A stretch of DNA of 64,000 nt from Altericroceibacterium indicum (GCF_009828105.1 NZ_WTYQ01000001.1:868001-932000), one strand, 5' to 3'; shown: positions 1 through 9,423, counted from the stretch's first letter. Numbers and translations: made by a program. Notes: a model not told the origin generated them from the letters alone.

Positions 1-65
1 CGTGATGTGTCCGTCGAGATAATTTGGCCGATCAAACGGCGCATAATAATGGAAGGAAGCCTGTA

Positions 66-3000
66 ATGAGGATATCCACAAGCAGCCGGACAGGACTGAT
101 CAAATCCCTGTTGCTTGCCAGCAGTGCTGGAACGTTAGTGATGGCCGCTCCGGTTGCCGCACAAGACAACTCTGTGCAGAGTAGTGACATATCGAACGCC
201 GCACCGGACAACAGTTCACAAATCGTCGTCACCGGCTCACGCATCGTACGCCGCGATTTTGAATCCAGCAGCCCGATCGTGACGGTTAGCGAAGAATTAT
301 TGCAACAATCAAGCACAGCAGCGATTGAATCCAATCTCGCCAAATTGCCGCAATTTACTCCAACGACTGATGCACCAACTGATGGCGGTGACATTCAGCC
401 AACGGCGACCAACACCCCTGGTGCGGCAACCATTGCTTTGCGGGGACTTGGCAAGAACCGCACTCTGGTTCTGCTTGATGGGCGCCGCGCCACGCCAAGC
501 AATGCTTCTAATGTGGTGGATATCAACACCATTCCCTCAGCAGCTATTGAGCGCGTAGAAATCATTACCGGCGGTGCCTCGGCCACTTACGGTGCCGATG
601 CGGTGGCTGGCGTCGTTAACTTCGTCATGCGCAAAGATTTTCAAGGGCTTGAACTCGACGCTCAGGCCAATGTGACGCAGGAAGGTGATGGCTTCGAATA
701 TCAGCTCTCCGGCATCATGGGCACGAATTTCGATGATGGGCGCGGCAATATCTCGCTCTCCTTCTCAACGAATGATCGAAATGCCTCCGATCGGCGGGAC
801 CGCAAATTCTTCCGCGATCAGTGGGCCAATCCGTCTATCGATGGGAGCGCGTTCTTCCCATATCGCCCTGGCATCAATCTGGGTTTCGGAAATCCGGTCG
901 ATCAGAATGTCATCAATTCGATCTTTAGTGAGGCGACGACACCAGTCCCCAATCAACAGGTCATCCTTTACACCAACCCGGACGGTTCCGTGTTCTCAGG
1001 CTTTGACGCCGCCGGTGTCGGAGGGGTGTATCGCAACAAGATCGTTGATGGTTACAATTACAAACTGACCGATAATGGCCAGCTGCGCACCAATTTCACC
1101 GATGCCATGCTGGTGCTTCCACTGAAGCGCTACAACATGTTCGCACGCGGCAATTATGAACTGAATGACTGGATCGGCGTCTTCGCTCAAGGGCTTTTCA
1201 GTAAGGTCAACACGCGCACCGTGCAGGAGCCATCACCGGTAACCGGTGGCTGGACCGCCTTTGTCGATTACGATCCGGCTAATCCGCAGAGCGATCTGCC
1301 CGATGAAGTCGTTCAAATTCTGAACGCCCGCCAAAATCCGAATGCGCCCTTTCAGATTTTCCAGATGATGCCTTTTAACCGCACCTCTGAATCTGATGTC
1401 TACACCTATAATATGACAGCGGGCCTCCAGGGGAGTATTCCCGGTAGCGACTGGACCTGGGAAGTTTTCGGCTCGCAAGGCGAAACGGAAACCACCGTTA
1501 TTCAACGTGGCTTTGCTTCGTTGCAACGCTACCGCACGCTCATCAATGCACCGAATTTCGGGGAAGGCTTTTCAGCGACCGGCAATTCTGAATTTGGTGG
1601 CTTTGGTGGTGCAACGGCGACCTGCACCAGTGGACTTAACCCCTTCAGTGGTGCCCCGATCAGTGAAGATTGCCTTGATGCCATCCGAGCCAATGTCAAA
1701 ACCAAGTCGGTGATGAAACAGAGCATATGGGAAGGCAATTTACAGGGCGGCCTGTTCGACCTTCCAGCCGGTCAGCTACGCGGTGCTTTGGGTGCCAGTT
1801 ATCGCAGCACGAATTACGAGTTTCAGAACGATACGCTCACCACGCAAGGTCAGTCATTTCAGGAGCAAGTTCTGGGCCTTTACCCTTCCGGGAATTCTGC
1901 TGGCAAAATTACTGTCAAAGAGTTCTATGGCGAATTGCTGGTGCCATTGCTGCACGACATTCCGGGCATCCAGAAGCTTGATCTGGAAATCGGTGGCCGC
2001 ATTTCGGATTATAACACCACAGGCACAAGCTATACTTACAAAGCGCTTGCCGATTGGAAAGTGAACGATTGGTTGCGTTTGCGTGGTGGCTATAACCGGG
2101 CAGAACGCGCACCGAACACCGCCGAATTGTATCTTGCCCCTGAACAGACCTTTGCTGTTGCGGCTGGCGGTGATGTTTGCTCACGCGCAAACCCCCTGCC
2201 CTATTCCGCCAATCCCGATAGCAATCCCAATGCAGCGCAAGTGGAAGCTCTCTGCCGAGTGCTGATGAAGCGATCCGGTGATCCGAATGCAGATGTGCAA
2301 TATTATGACAACACAATCCAGCCAAACGGCATCGCTTTTGTCTTCCCCACGCTTTCAGGCAATGCAGAGCTGAAACCAGAAAAGGCCGATACCTGGACGC
2401 TTGGTGCCGTGATCGAATCCCCGTTCCAATCGGCCGCGTTGAGCAGGCTGCGGCTGTCGGTTGACTATTATAATATCAAGGTCAGTGATGCCATTGGTGC
2501 GCAATCAGTAGATATTGCCCAGCGTCAGTGCTTTGATCCCGCATTCAACCCTACATATGATGCCAATTCTACATTCTGTTCGGGCGTTGGCCGGAATACA
2601 GATGGGGGATTAGGAAATGTCATCACCACATTCCTCAACAATGGCCGGTTCAAAACCTCAGGGATAGACGTTCAACTGGATTGGGCGATCGATGCAGGCC
2701 CCGGCACACTTACGTTGAATTCAGTGTTCAACTATCTGCTGGAAATGAAATCGTCCGAACTGCCTAATCTGCCATTGGTGGATTATGCGGGAACACTCGG
2801 GCCAAATGATAACGGCCTCAATGGCGGTGCGTATGAGTGGAAGTTATTTTCCACATTTGGCTATTCGGTGGGGCCAGCCAATGTCTCTTTGCAATGGCAG
2901 CATCTGCCAAGCGTTGACGATATTACGGCCGCCTCAAATCCCAATACCACCATCGCTGGCGCGCCGAGCTACGACCTGTTCAATCTGAACGCAGGATATG

Positions 3001-3188
3001 CCTTCACTGAAAAGGCCAGCCTCAGGGTCGGGGTTGATAATCTGTTCAACAAGGCTCCTCCGCTCACTCAGGTCAATAGCAGCACGGCCGGCGGCAATTA
3101 TTCCGGTGGAACATATACGCCGAACAATGTCGGATATTATGACCTGATTGGACGCCGGTTCTATGTTGGTGCCAATTTCAAGTTCTAA
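66..3188 (+). CDS. TonB-dependent outer-membrane receptor
   Basis: Ligand-gated outer-membrane transporter of about 1040 residues, driven by TonB-ExbBD. The ATG at 66 is preferred over the upstream TTG at 24 because GGAAGG lies about 8 nt before it and the protein then begins with a signal peptide (MRISTSSRTG..., hydrophobic stretch, cleavage near APVAAQ). A plug domain follows: QIVVTGSRI, then LRGLGKNRTLVLLDGRR and GGASATYGADAVAGVVNF, the classic plug motifs. The rest is the beta-barrel, ending in the aromatic terminus FYVGANFKF expected for BAM recognition. A strong terminator follows directly. The substrate cannot be read from the sequence; sphingomonads carry many such receptors for carbohydrates, siderophores or aromatics. 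Confidence 0.95.
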   Translation: MRISTSSRTGLIKSLLLASSAGTLVMAAPVAAQDNSVQSSDISNAAPDNSSQIVVTGSRIVRRDFESSSPIVTVSEELLQQSSTAAIESNLAKLPQFTPTTDAPTDGGDIQPTATNTPGAATIALRGLGKNRTLVLLDGRRATPSNASNVVDINTIPSAAIERVEIITGGASATYGADAVAGVVNFVMRKDFQGLELDAQANVTQEGDGFEYQLSGIMGTNFDDGRGNISLSFSTNDRNASDRRDRKFFRDQWANPSIDGSAFFPYRPGINLGFGNPVDQNVINSIFSEATTPVPNQQVILYTNPDGSVFSGFDAAGVGGVYRNKIVDGYNYKLTDNGQLRTNFTDAMLVLPLKRYNMFARGNYELNDWIGVFAQGLFSKVNTRTVQEPSPVTGGWTAFVDYDPANPQSDLPDEVVQILNARQNPNAPFQIFQMMPFNRTSESDVYTYNMTAGLQGSIPGSDWTWEVFGSQGETETTVIQRGFASLQRYRTLINAPNFGEGFSATGNSEFGGFGGATATCTSGLNPFSGAPISEDCLDAIRANVKTKSVMKQSIWEGNLQGGLFDLPAGQLRGALGASYRSTNYEFQNDTLTTQGQSFQEQVLGLYPSGNSAGKITVKEFYGELLVPLLHDIPGIQKLDLEIGGRISDYNTTGTSYTYKALADWKVNDWLRLRGGYNRAERAPNTAELYLAPEQTFAVAAGGDVCSRANPLPYSANPDSNPNAAQVEALCRVLMKRSGDPNADVQYYDNTIQPNGIAFVFPTLSGNAELKPEKADTWTLGAVIESPFQSAALSRLRLSVDYYNIKVSDAIGAQSVDIAQRQCFDPAFNPTYDANSTFCSGVGRNTDGGLGNVITTFLNNGRFKTSGIDVQLDWAIDAGPGTLTLNSVFNYLLEMKSSELPNLPLVDYAGTLGPNDNGLNGGAYEWKLFSTFGYSVGPANVSLQWQHLPSVDDITAASNPNTTIAGAPSYDLFNLNAGYAFTEKASLRVGVDNLFNKAPPLTQVNSSTAGGNYSGGTYTPNNVGYYDLIGRRFYVGANFKF

Positions 3189-3212
3189 CCCCAACTGAGC
3201 TTGATAGACTAC

Positions 3213-3243
3213 GGCCTCTCCCGGTGCGGGAGAGGCCTTTTTA
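3213..3243 (+). terminator. Rho-independent terminator after the TonB receptor
   Basis: Perfect 11-bp GC-rich stem (GGCCTCTCCCG / CGGGAGAGGCC) with a GTG loop followed by TTTTTAT. It sits 24 nt after the receptor stop codon, so the downstream dehydrogenase needs its own promoter in the 56 nt that follow, or depends on read-through. Confidence 0.9.
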
Positions 3244-3299
3244 TAAAGCGGCGATACAATGGTTCGACTGAGCCTGAAATTACGAATGATCGGAGAAGG

Positions 3300-4226
3300 A
3301 TGATGAAAGACGTAAAAGGCAAGACCGCTTTCATAACCGGCGGAGCCAGCGGAATGGGGCTGGGAATGGCGAAAGCCTTCGCCGAAGCAGGTATGAAAGT
3401 CGTGATCGCAGATATCCGACAGGAAGCACTGGATGAAGCGATGGAGGAATTTTCACACACCAATTTCGCCATATTCCCCGTGAAGCTGGATGTCACAGAC
3501 CGCAACGGATGGCTACAAGCGGTGGAGACCGCAGAGGAGCAATTCGGGAACATTCACCTCCTTGCCTTGAACGCAGGGGTCGGGATTGTCGGGCCCATGT
3601 CTGAAGCCACTTATAAAGATTGGGACTTCAACATTCAGGTCAACATCTATGGGGTGGTGAATGGGTTGGTCACACTTCTGCCGCGCATGAAGGCGCATGG
3701 CGAAACCTGCCACATCGTTGCGACAAGTTCGACCGGTGGCTTTTCTGCCGTTGGGTCCGCAGGGCTTTACTGCACGGCCAAGTTTGCTGTCGCCGGAATG
3801 ATGGAATCTCTCGCGACTGAACTGCAGGGCAGCAACATTGGCGTTTCGTGCTTCTTTCCGGGGCCTGTCAGCACCAACCTTGGGCAATCTACAGGCGCAA
3901 CGCGCCCCGATCACCTCAAGAATGACAGTGTGGCTCCGTCCCCCGATGCTCCCAAAGGTCCGCCTCCCTTCGACACATCTGTATTCATGTCCAAGGAAGA
4001 AGTGGGCAAGCGCGTGTTACGAGGAATTGAGCGCGGTGACTTGTTCATCATGACCCACCCGGAATTCACCGATGGCATCAAGGCGCGCAATGAAGCCTTG
4101 CTGCGGGCCCAGCCGGTTGAACCGCGCAATGAAGAGCGTGCCAAGGTCGTCGCGATGTTTGGAACGCTGCTTTATAATCCGATTTACGACAAGCAGGAAC
4201 TCGTGGACGGCCCCACCCTTAATTGA
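3300..4226 (+). CDS. SDR family NAD(P)-dependent oxidoreductase
   Basis: Classical short-chain dehydrogenase of 308 residues. Rossmann glycine motif TGGASGMG at residues 13-20, NAG at 91-93, catalytic Ser about 144 and Tyr157-x3-Lys161 (YCTAK). The ATG at 3300 is chosen because GGAGAAGG lies just before it and any earlier start would fall inside the preceding terminator. ATG at 3303 is an equal alternative. The C-terminal segment (about residues 210-308) is longer than in minimal SDRs. Substrate unknown; the adjacent TonB receptor hints at catabolism of an imported compound, but that is inference only. Confidence 0.88.
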   Translation: MMKDVKGKTAFITGGASGMGLGMAKAFAEAGMKVVIADIRQEALDEAMEEFSHTNFAIFPVKLDVTDRNGWLQAVETAEEQFGNIHLLALNAGVGIVGPMSEATYKDWDFNIQVNIYGVVNGLVTLLPRMKAHGETCHIVATSSTGGFSAVGSAGLYCTAKFAVAGMMESLATELQGSNIGVSCFFPGPVSTNLGQSTGATRPDHLKNDSVAPSPDAPKGPPPFDTSVFMSKEEVGKRVLRGIERGDLFIMTHPEFTDGIKARNEALLRAQPVEPRNEERAKVVAMFGTLLYNPIYDKQELVDGPTLN

Positions 4227-4232
4227 CGATAT

Positions 4233-4271
4233 GGTGAGAGGTGACTGCGGTTAGTCAGCGCACCTCTCACC
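4233..4271 (+). terminator. Strong hairpin after the SDR gene
   Basis: Perfect 11-bp stem GGTGAGAGGTG / CACCTCTCACC starting 6 nt after the SDR stop, with a second inner GACT/AGTC stem. It lacks a T-run, so it is either an imperfect intrinsic terminator or an mRNA 3'-end stabiliser. Confidence 0.55.
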
Positions 4272-4348
4272 CACCGCCTCCGTAACTTGGATCAGCCAAG
4301 CTGAAAGCAGATCTAACTGCATCGACATTTTTGTTTTCAGTGAAACCA

Positions 4349-4380
4349 TTGACAAGGCAATGATTGCTAAAGCATTAGCA
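4349..4380 (+). promoter_or_regulatory. Promoter and inverted-repeat operator of the MarR/efflux operon
   Basis: A consensus-like -35 TTGACA lies at 4349-4354. About 17 nt downstream, where a -10 element would fall, is a perfect inverted repeat TGCTAA-AGCA-TTAGCA (4365-4380). A MarR dimer bound there would block the promoter, giving autorepression. The repeat ends 4 nt before the MarR ATG and no Shine-Dalgarno is present, so the transcript may be leaderless. Inference from spacing and symmetry. Confidence 0.55.
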
Positions 4381-4384
4381 TCAC

Positions 4385-4858
4385 ATGTTGCCAGCCGATA
4401 TCACCCCATCCCCAAAATCGCTTTATGCGCTGACCAATTCCATCCAGCCGGTCCGGCGGGCATGGCTACAGGTCGCGCGGATTACGATTGAAAGCATTGG
4501 CCTGTCTGTTCCCGTGGGCACGGCGGTTTTAATGACCCATCGCTATGGGCCTGACATTGCACAGAAAGATCTGGCGCTTGCAGTGGGCGTGAATTCCGGC
4601 GCTCTTGTGCGAACATTGGATCAGGCTGAACAGGCCAATCTGTTGCAACGCACGGATTCCCCAAATGATCGTCGGTGCAAGACTGTCAACCTGATGCCTG
4701 ACGGAGCGGAAATTGCCCTGCAAATAGAGCAGCGCCTGCAAGCTGTTCGGCAAGATCTGTTCAGTGATCTTGCCGAAGCAGATATCGAGACTGCCACCAG
4801 AGTGTTGCGCGAGCTGGAAGAGCGCGCCATCGCAAAGGCAGGGAAGTTGGCGAAGTGA
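4385..4858 (+). CDS. MarR family transcriptional regulator
   Basis: 157-residue winged-helix regulator. The pattern QKDLALAVGVNSGALVRTLDQ is the helix-turn-helix, and RTDSPNDRRCKTVNLMPDG is the MarR wing with the diagnostic DxRRxxxxLT-like sequence. Length fits the family (140-160). It overlaps the next gene by 4 nt (GTGA), so it is the first gene of the efflux operon and the likely local repressor, binding the palindrome just upstream. The inducer is probably an aromatic or other weak acid exported by the pump; that is inference from family practice. Confidence 0.88.
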   Translation: MLPADITPSPKSLYALTNSIQPVRRAWLQVARITIESIGLSVPVGTAVLMTHRYGPDIAQKDLALAVGVNSGALVRTLDQAEQANLLQRTDSPNDRRCKTVNLMPDGAEIALQIEQRLQAVRQDLFSDLAEADIETATRVLRELEERAIAKAGKLAK

Positions 4859-6831
4859 CACCCCCACTTCTATCCTCTGCGCGCTGGCTATTTGCGCTCA
4901 AGCTTTTTCTGGCAGCGATGATCGCTTACACGATCGCGGTCCGCATCGGCTTGCCGCAGCCTTACTGGGCGATTGTGACCGCCGCGGTTGTGATGGACCC
5001 TTTCACGGGCGCAATCCGTTCCAAGGCGGTTTACCGGCTGACCGGCACCATCTGCGCCGGGGTCTTGAGCATTATATTGGCCTCCATCTTCGCCAATACA
5101 TCGCTTCTTCTGATTATCTGCACAGGCATTCTGGCCTCCGTGATCTTTGGGCTTGGCTGGATGGACCGTTCTCCCCGATCTTACGGGATACGACTTTGCG
5201 GCCTCACGCTGATCGTTATCATCGTGCCAGAGGTTTCGCATCCGGGCACTATGTTTGACCAGACCATTGCGCGTGTTTGTGAAATCGGGCTGGGCGTCAT
5301 TTGTTGCAGCGTGGTGGACAGCATTATCGCGCCGCGCTCAATCCGCAAGTCGACCGAGGAAAAGCTGCGCAAAATGACACGTGATGGCCTGACGTGGTTC
5401 GACGATATATTGCGCAGCCCTGAGGAAAGCACCCTTTCTGCACAGGACCGTTTGCGCATGATCGGTGAAGCGACTGAGCTTTCCATGCTCGGCGCTTCGA
5501 TGCGATATGATCCCACCGTCCCCCGGCGTGAACGCAAAATCGCTTTCGCCATCCAGCAACGCATTCTCCGCCTGATCCCTCTGATATCCGCGCTGGAAGA
5601 CCGGTTAAGCCATTTGGACCCCGTGCATCTGGCGCGGTTGCAACCCGATATTGAAGAAGCGCGCCGGCTTCTTGAGACGGGTTCATGGCCATCTGAAAAT
5701 TTCATGGCGAAGTCATGGGAAGAGCTTCCGCCCGAAAAAATAGACTGGGCCATTCTGACAGAGCGCAACATCGCTCGGATCACGTCTGATGCTCTTGTGC
5801 GTGCGGCAGAGTTGAGAGCTTTGGCTGCGGCCTTGGGCAAGAAAGCAACGCTGCCGGCCGCCTTGGAAGAAAAGGTAAGCCAAGCCAAGGCGTTCCCACT
5901 TCAACCCGATCAGCATACGGCGGTGGGTGTCGGCCTGACCATCCTGATCACCTATGCGCTTCTAAGCTTTGGCTGGTATCTGACAGCATGGCCGCAAGCG
6001 CCGGCTGCTCTCCTCATCGCCTGCGTCTCTCTCGCCTTCTTTGGTGGTCTGGATCAGGCTGGCGTTCTTTTGAAACAGTTCACGATGAACGCTGTTATTG
6101 CGCAGATTCTGGGGGGTGTGCTTTATTTTGGCATGCTGCCGCTCGCCAATCAATATAGTGCCTTTCTGTTGGTGATGGCCCTGTTCATCATGCCGCTTGC
6201 AGCATGGTCTATCAGCAATCGGATGGCCGTTCTGATGATCGCCATGGCGCTTAGCACGTTGCAATTGCAGGGCAGCTATCGAGCGATTGGTTTTGATACC
6301 TATTTCAGCGCCTCGATCGCGTCGCTTATCGGCATCTTCATCGCGCATTTTGTGGTGCGTATGGTGCGCCAATTGGGGGCCGATCATGTGGTGCAACGCT
6401 TTACACGCGAAGCCCGAAGAGAAGTGGCCACCCTCACCCGCTACGCAAGCCAGCGTGACAGAGACCTTTATGTCGCACGCGCGCTTGACCGGATCGGAGC
6501 GTTGACATCGCGGATGCAAGCGGTGGGTGGTGAAGATGAAAGTGCTGTTTTGATGACAAGGCTGCGGGCCGGTGCCAATATTGCTGACCTCCGATTGGCC
6601 ATCAATCGCTTCTCCGGTGAAGTCCGCGATAAGGTGGAACTGATTTTCGCAAAGATCCGGGAAGATATTGAGAACACCACCCCTTCTCCCATTTTGCTGG
6701 AACATATCGATGACGCGTTGACCACCGCGCTGCAAGGGCCGGCGGGCAAAGATGGTCGGCTGATGCGCGGTTTGATTGGTCTGCGCTATTCCATGTTCAA
6801 ACACAGCAAGCCTTGGAGGCCGATACCATGA
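4855..6831 (+). CDS. FUSC/AaeB-type inner-membrane efflux protein
   Basis: 658-residue fusaric-acid-resistance / aromatic carboxylic acid exporter-like protein. Layout: N-terminal bundle of about six TM helices (residues 8-150; PYWAIVTAAVVMDPFTGAIR is characteristic), a soluble helical segment (about 155-345), a second TM bundle (about 355-500) and a C-terminal cytoplasmic helical domain. GTG start overlapping the MarR stop. It overlaps the small DUF1656 gene by 4 nt (ATGA). The same three partners occur in E. coli aaeXAB, where AaeB is the inner-membrane component. Confidence 0.88.
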   Translation: MTPPLLSSARWLFALKLFLAAMIAYTIAVRIGLPQPYWAIVTAAVVMDPFTGAIRSKAVYRLTGTICAGVLSIILASIFANTSLLLIICTGILASVIFGLGWMDRSPRSYGIRLCGLTLIVIIVPEVSHPGTMFDQTIARVCEIGLGVICCSVVDSIIAPRSIRKSTEEKLRKMTRDGLTWFDDILRSPEESTLSAQDRLRMIGEATELSMLGASMRYDPTVPRRERKIAFAIQQRILRLIPLISALEDRLSHLDPVHLARLQPDIEEARRLLETGSWPSENFMAKSWEELPPEKIDWAILTERNIARITSDALVRAAELRALAAALGKKATLPAALEEKVSQAKAFPLQPDQHTAVGVGLTILITYALLSFGWYLTAWPQAPAALLIACVSLAFFGGLDQAGVLLKQFTMNAVIAQILGGVLYFGMLPLANQYSAFLLVMALFIMPLAAWSISNRMAVLMIAMALSTLQLQGSYRAIGFDTYFSASIASLIGIFIAHFVVRMVRQLGADHVVQRFTREARREVATLTRYASQRDRDLYVARALDRIGALTSRMQAVGGEDESAVLMTRLRAGANIADLRLAINRFSGEVRDKVELIFAKIREDIENTTPSPILLEHIDDALTTALQGPAGKDGRLMRGLIGLRYSMFKHSKPWRPIP

Positions 6832-7037
6832 TTGGTGAAATTGACCTGGCAGGGCTGTTTGTATCGCCGCTTCTCATCTGCATGTTGGTGGCCTTTTTTG
6901 CGCGGCTCGTCCTGTCGCGATTGCTTGAAGCGGTCGGGCTCTACCGCTTCATTTGGCAAAGGCCACTGTTCGACCTTTCGCTGTTCTTCATTCTCCTTTG
7001 TTCCATATTCTATGTTTTCCGGACGTTCGCAGGGTAA
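6828..7037 (+). CDS. DUF1656 small membrane protein (AaeX-like)
   Basis: 69-residue protein (MIGEIDLAGLFVSPLL...) with two predicted TM helices (about residues 10-30 and 47-66). Start at 6828 has GGAGG 8 nt upstream and couples to the FUSC stop. DUF1656 proteins typically sit between FUSC and HlyD-type genes, as AaeX does. Precise role unknown; presumed accessory to pump assembly. Confidence 0.8.
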   Translation: MIGEIDLAGLFVSPLLICMLVAFFARLVLSRLLEAVGLYRFIWQRPLFDLSLFFILLCSIFYVFRTFAG

Positions 7038-7041
7038 GCCT

Positions 7042-7944
7042 ATGACCATTACCAAACATCATATTTTCCGTTCCTTGCGAATTGTGGCCACGCTGATCCT
7101 CGCTATCATAGCCGCGCTCGCCCTGTGGCATCTCTATAATTACTATACTTATGCCCCGCAGACACGCGACGGTAAGGTCCGGGCAGATGTCGTCTCGCTG
7201 GCCTCGGACGTGTCCGGGCGGATCGATTCCGTGGCCGTCACGGATAATCAGATCGTGGCCAAGGGAGACATTCTCTTCACGGTAGACAAGGCTCGACTGC
7301 GCAACGCCTTGCAGTCAGCAAATGCGTCTGTAGCGACTGCCCGCGCAACGCTCGCCTCGGCCGAGCAGGAAGCGCGCCGTTATAATGCATTGGAAGGTGT
7401 GGTGTCAGGCCAGGATCGGGATCTTCGCCGCGCCGCTGCACAGGAAGCGCGAGCGCAGCTTTCCAGCGCCATCGCCAGCCGTGACCTTGCGAAGATCAAC
7501 CTTGAACGCGCCGAAGTGCGCTCTCCGGTCAATGGTATTGTGACCAATTTCCAGCTTCGCCCCGGTGCCTATGCCACGGCAGGCCAGCCAGTCATGGCGC
7601 TGGTGGATCGGGACAGTTTCTATGTTGCAGGCTATTTCGAAGAAACCAAGCTCAGCCAGATCCGCCCCGGAACCCGCGCCACTATTACACTGATGGGTGA
7701 AGATCAGCCGCTCAAAGGCCATGTTGTCGGGCTGTCTGCCGGTATTCAGGATAGCGAGCGCAGCGCAAGTTCCAACTCCACTCTGGCGGGCGTCAATCCG
7801 ACCTTTAGCTGGGTGCGATTGGCGCAGCGCGTGCCGGTTAGGATCGAGATCGACAGCATTCCTAAAGGTATTGCTCTGGTGGCAGGGCGCACCGCCACAG
7901 TCACCATTGACGATGAGCAAGCCGGGAAGGAGCGCGCGCAATGA
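7042..7944 (+). CDS. HlyD/AaeA-type periplasmic adaptor (membrane fusion protein)
   Basis: 300-residue adaptor linking the inner-membrane FUSC pump to the outer-membrane channel. One N-terminal TM anchor (about residues 9-28), a lipoyl-like half near DVVSLASDVSGRI, an alpha-hairpin coiled coil (about 90-165) and the second lipoyl half with ERAEVRSPVNGIV, then a beta-barrel domain. Start at 7042 (MTITKHH) is 4 nt after the DUF1656 stop; the reading frame is open further upstream but lies inside DUF1656. It overlaps the NodT gene by 4 nt. Confidence 0.9.
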   Translation: MTITKHHIFRSLRIVATLILAIIAALALWHLYNYYTYAPQTRDGKVRADVVSLASDVSGRIDSVAVTDNQIVAKGDILFTVDKARLRNALQSANASVATARATLASAEQEARRYNALEGVVSGQDRDLRRAAAQEARAQLSSAIASRDLAKINLERAEVRSPVNGIVTNFQLRPGAYATAGQPVMALVDRDSFYVAGYFEETKLSQIRPGTRATITLMGEDQPLKGHVVGLSAGIQDSERSASSNSTLAGVNPTFSWVRLAQRVPVRIEIDSIPKGIALVAGRTATVTIDDEQAGKERAQ

Positions 7945-9371
7945 AACGGCGTTTCGCCACTATAGCTTTCGGCACAGCGCTGCTTAGTCTTTCTGCCTGC
8001 ACCACGGTTGGGCCGGATTATGTCGCCCCGCCCGCGCCTGCAGGCCTTGATACTAAGCCCGCAACTGATTTCGAAGCGGTCAGCCAGACGAAACAGCTTA
8101 CCGCTGAGCCCATGCCGCATGATTGGTGGAAGCTCTATCATGACCCGGTGCTTGATGGCCTGGTGGAAGAAGCGATCGCGGCCAATACGAATTTGCGTGA
8201 AGCAGCCGCCAATCTTGAACGTGCCCGCGCCATCACCAGCGAAGCGCAAGCCGCAGCCGGAGTGCAAACAAGCCTTTCCGGTCAGGCAGGGGTCGGTGAA
8301 ACTTCCAACTATGGCCTCGGCAATCCTGCCGGGGTCCACGATACTTTCAGCCTCGGCGGAAGCATTTCTTATGAACTGGACGTGGTGGGCCGCATTCGCC
8401 GATCCATCGATGCCGCCACAGCGTCACAGGAAGCCCAACTTGCCGCCTATGATCTGGCCCGCATCACGGTGGTTGCCCATGTGGTGGGCGCCTATACCGA
8501 CGCTTGCAGCGCTGGCGCATCGCTGAATGTTGCCCAGCATTCCGCCAAGCTTCAGAGCCAGTCGCTGGCGCTGACGGAACGCGGCGTCAAAGGCGGCGTG
8601 TTTCCGCGTATCAATGCGGTGAAATCACGCGGGCTGCTCTCCCAAATTGAAGCCACTCTGCCACGCTATCAGGCGCAGCGCCGGTTGGCGCTCTACCGTC
8701 TGGCGGTGCTCACTGGCAAAGCACCGCAGGATTTTCCTGCGCAGCTCGCCACTTGCGCCACGATCCCCTCACTGGATCGCCCGATCCCGGCAGGCGATGG
8801 CACAGCTTTGATCCGCCGCCGCCCCGATATCCGTCAGGCCGAACGTCAGTTGAAAGCGGCGACTGAACAGATCGGCATTCAAACCGCTGCGCTATATCCG
8901 TCCGTTTCGCTGGGCGCTTCGGCGGGCACAACTTCGCGCACGATTGAGGGACTGGTTAGCGATTCCGCGCTGCATTTCAGCCTTGGCCCTTTGATTTCAT
9001 GGACTTTCCCGAACACCAAGGTAGCGCGTGCCCGCATTGCTCAGGCGCAGGCTTCAGCCAAGGCATCACTCGCCCATTTCGACGGAACAGTGCTCACCGC
9101 TTTGCAGGAAGCCGAAAGCGCACTGACGCAATATGCGCGGGATCTGGAAGAAAATGCTGCACTGCACCAAACACAGAAAGACAGTGCTGAGGCCCTGCAA
9201 CTTGAGAACCGGATGACACGACATGGCCTGTCTTCAAATCTGGAGCTGCTGGATGCCCAGCGCAGCCTTGTTTCAGCCGATATGGCTTTGGCAACGTCGA
9301 ACGCCAAATTGGCAGGTGATCGCGTCACTATCTTTCTCGCCCTTGGTGGTGGCTGGGAACAGGACGATTAA
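7941..9371 (+). CDS. NodT family outer-membrane efflux lipoprotein
   Basis: 476-residue TolC/OprM-like outer-membrane channel. Type II signal peptide with lipobox LSAC at about residues 17-20 (MKRRFATIAFGTALLSLSAC), then two repeated outer-membrane-efflux domains; RRRPDIRQAERQLKAA is the standard motif between them. It completes the tripartite pump with the two preceding genes. E. coli aaeXAB uses TolC encoded elsewhere, so a dedicated channel here makes this operon self-contained. Last gene before a strong terminator. Confidence 0.92.
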   Translation: MKRRFATIAFGTALLSLSACTTVGPDYVAPPAPAGLDTKPATDFEAVSQTKQLTAEPMPHDWWKLYHDPVLDGLVEEAIAANTNLREAAANLERARAITSEAQAAAGVQTSLSGQAGVGETSNYGLGNPAGVHDTFSLGGSISYELDVVGRIRRSIDAATASQEAQLAAYDLARITVVAHVVGAYTDACSAGASLNVAQHSAKLQSQSLALTERGVKGGVFPRINAVKSRGLLSQIEATLPRYQAQRRLALYRLAVLTGKAPQDFPAQLATCATIPSLDRPIPAGDGTALIRRRPDIRQAERQLKAATEQIGIQTAALYPSVSLGASAGTTSRTIEGLVSDSALHFSLGPLISWTFPNTKVARARIAQAQASAKASLAHFDGTVLTALQEAESALTQYARDLEENAALHQTQKDSAEALQLENRMTRHGLSSNLELLDAQRSLVSADMALATSNAKLAGDRVTIFLALGGGWEQDD

Positions 9372-9375
9372 TGAA

Positions 9376-9410
9376 AAGGGGCGCGGAAAGGATGATCTTC
9401 CGCGCCCCTT
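9376..9410 (+). terminator. Bidirectional terminator between nodT-like and M61 peptidase genes
   Basis: Perfect 13-bp stem AAGGGGCGCGGAA / TTCCGCGCCCCTT with a 9-nt loop, located in the 52-nt gap between two convergent genes. A-rich on one flank and T-rich on the other, so it can work in both directions. Confidence 0.85.
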
Positions 9411-9423
9411 AATGATTTGGCGT

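Noticed and set aside
5962-6804. 280-residue minus-strand frame
   Set aside because: Antisense to the FUSC pump gene, no ribosome site or motif.
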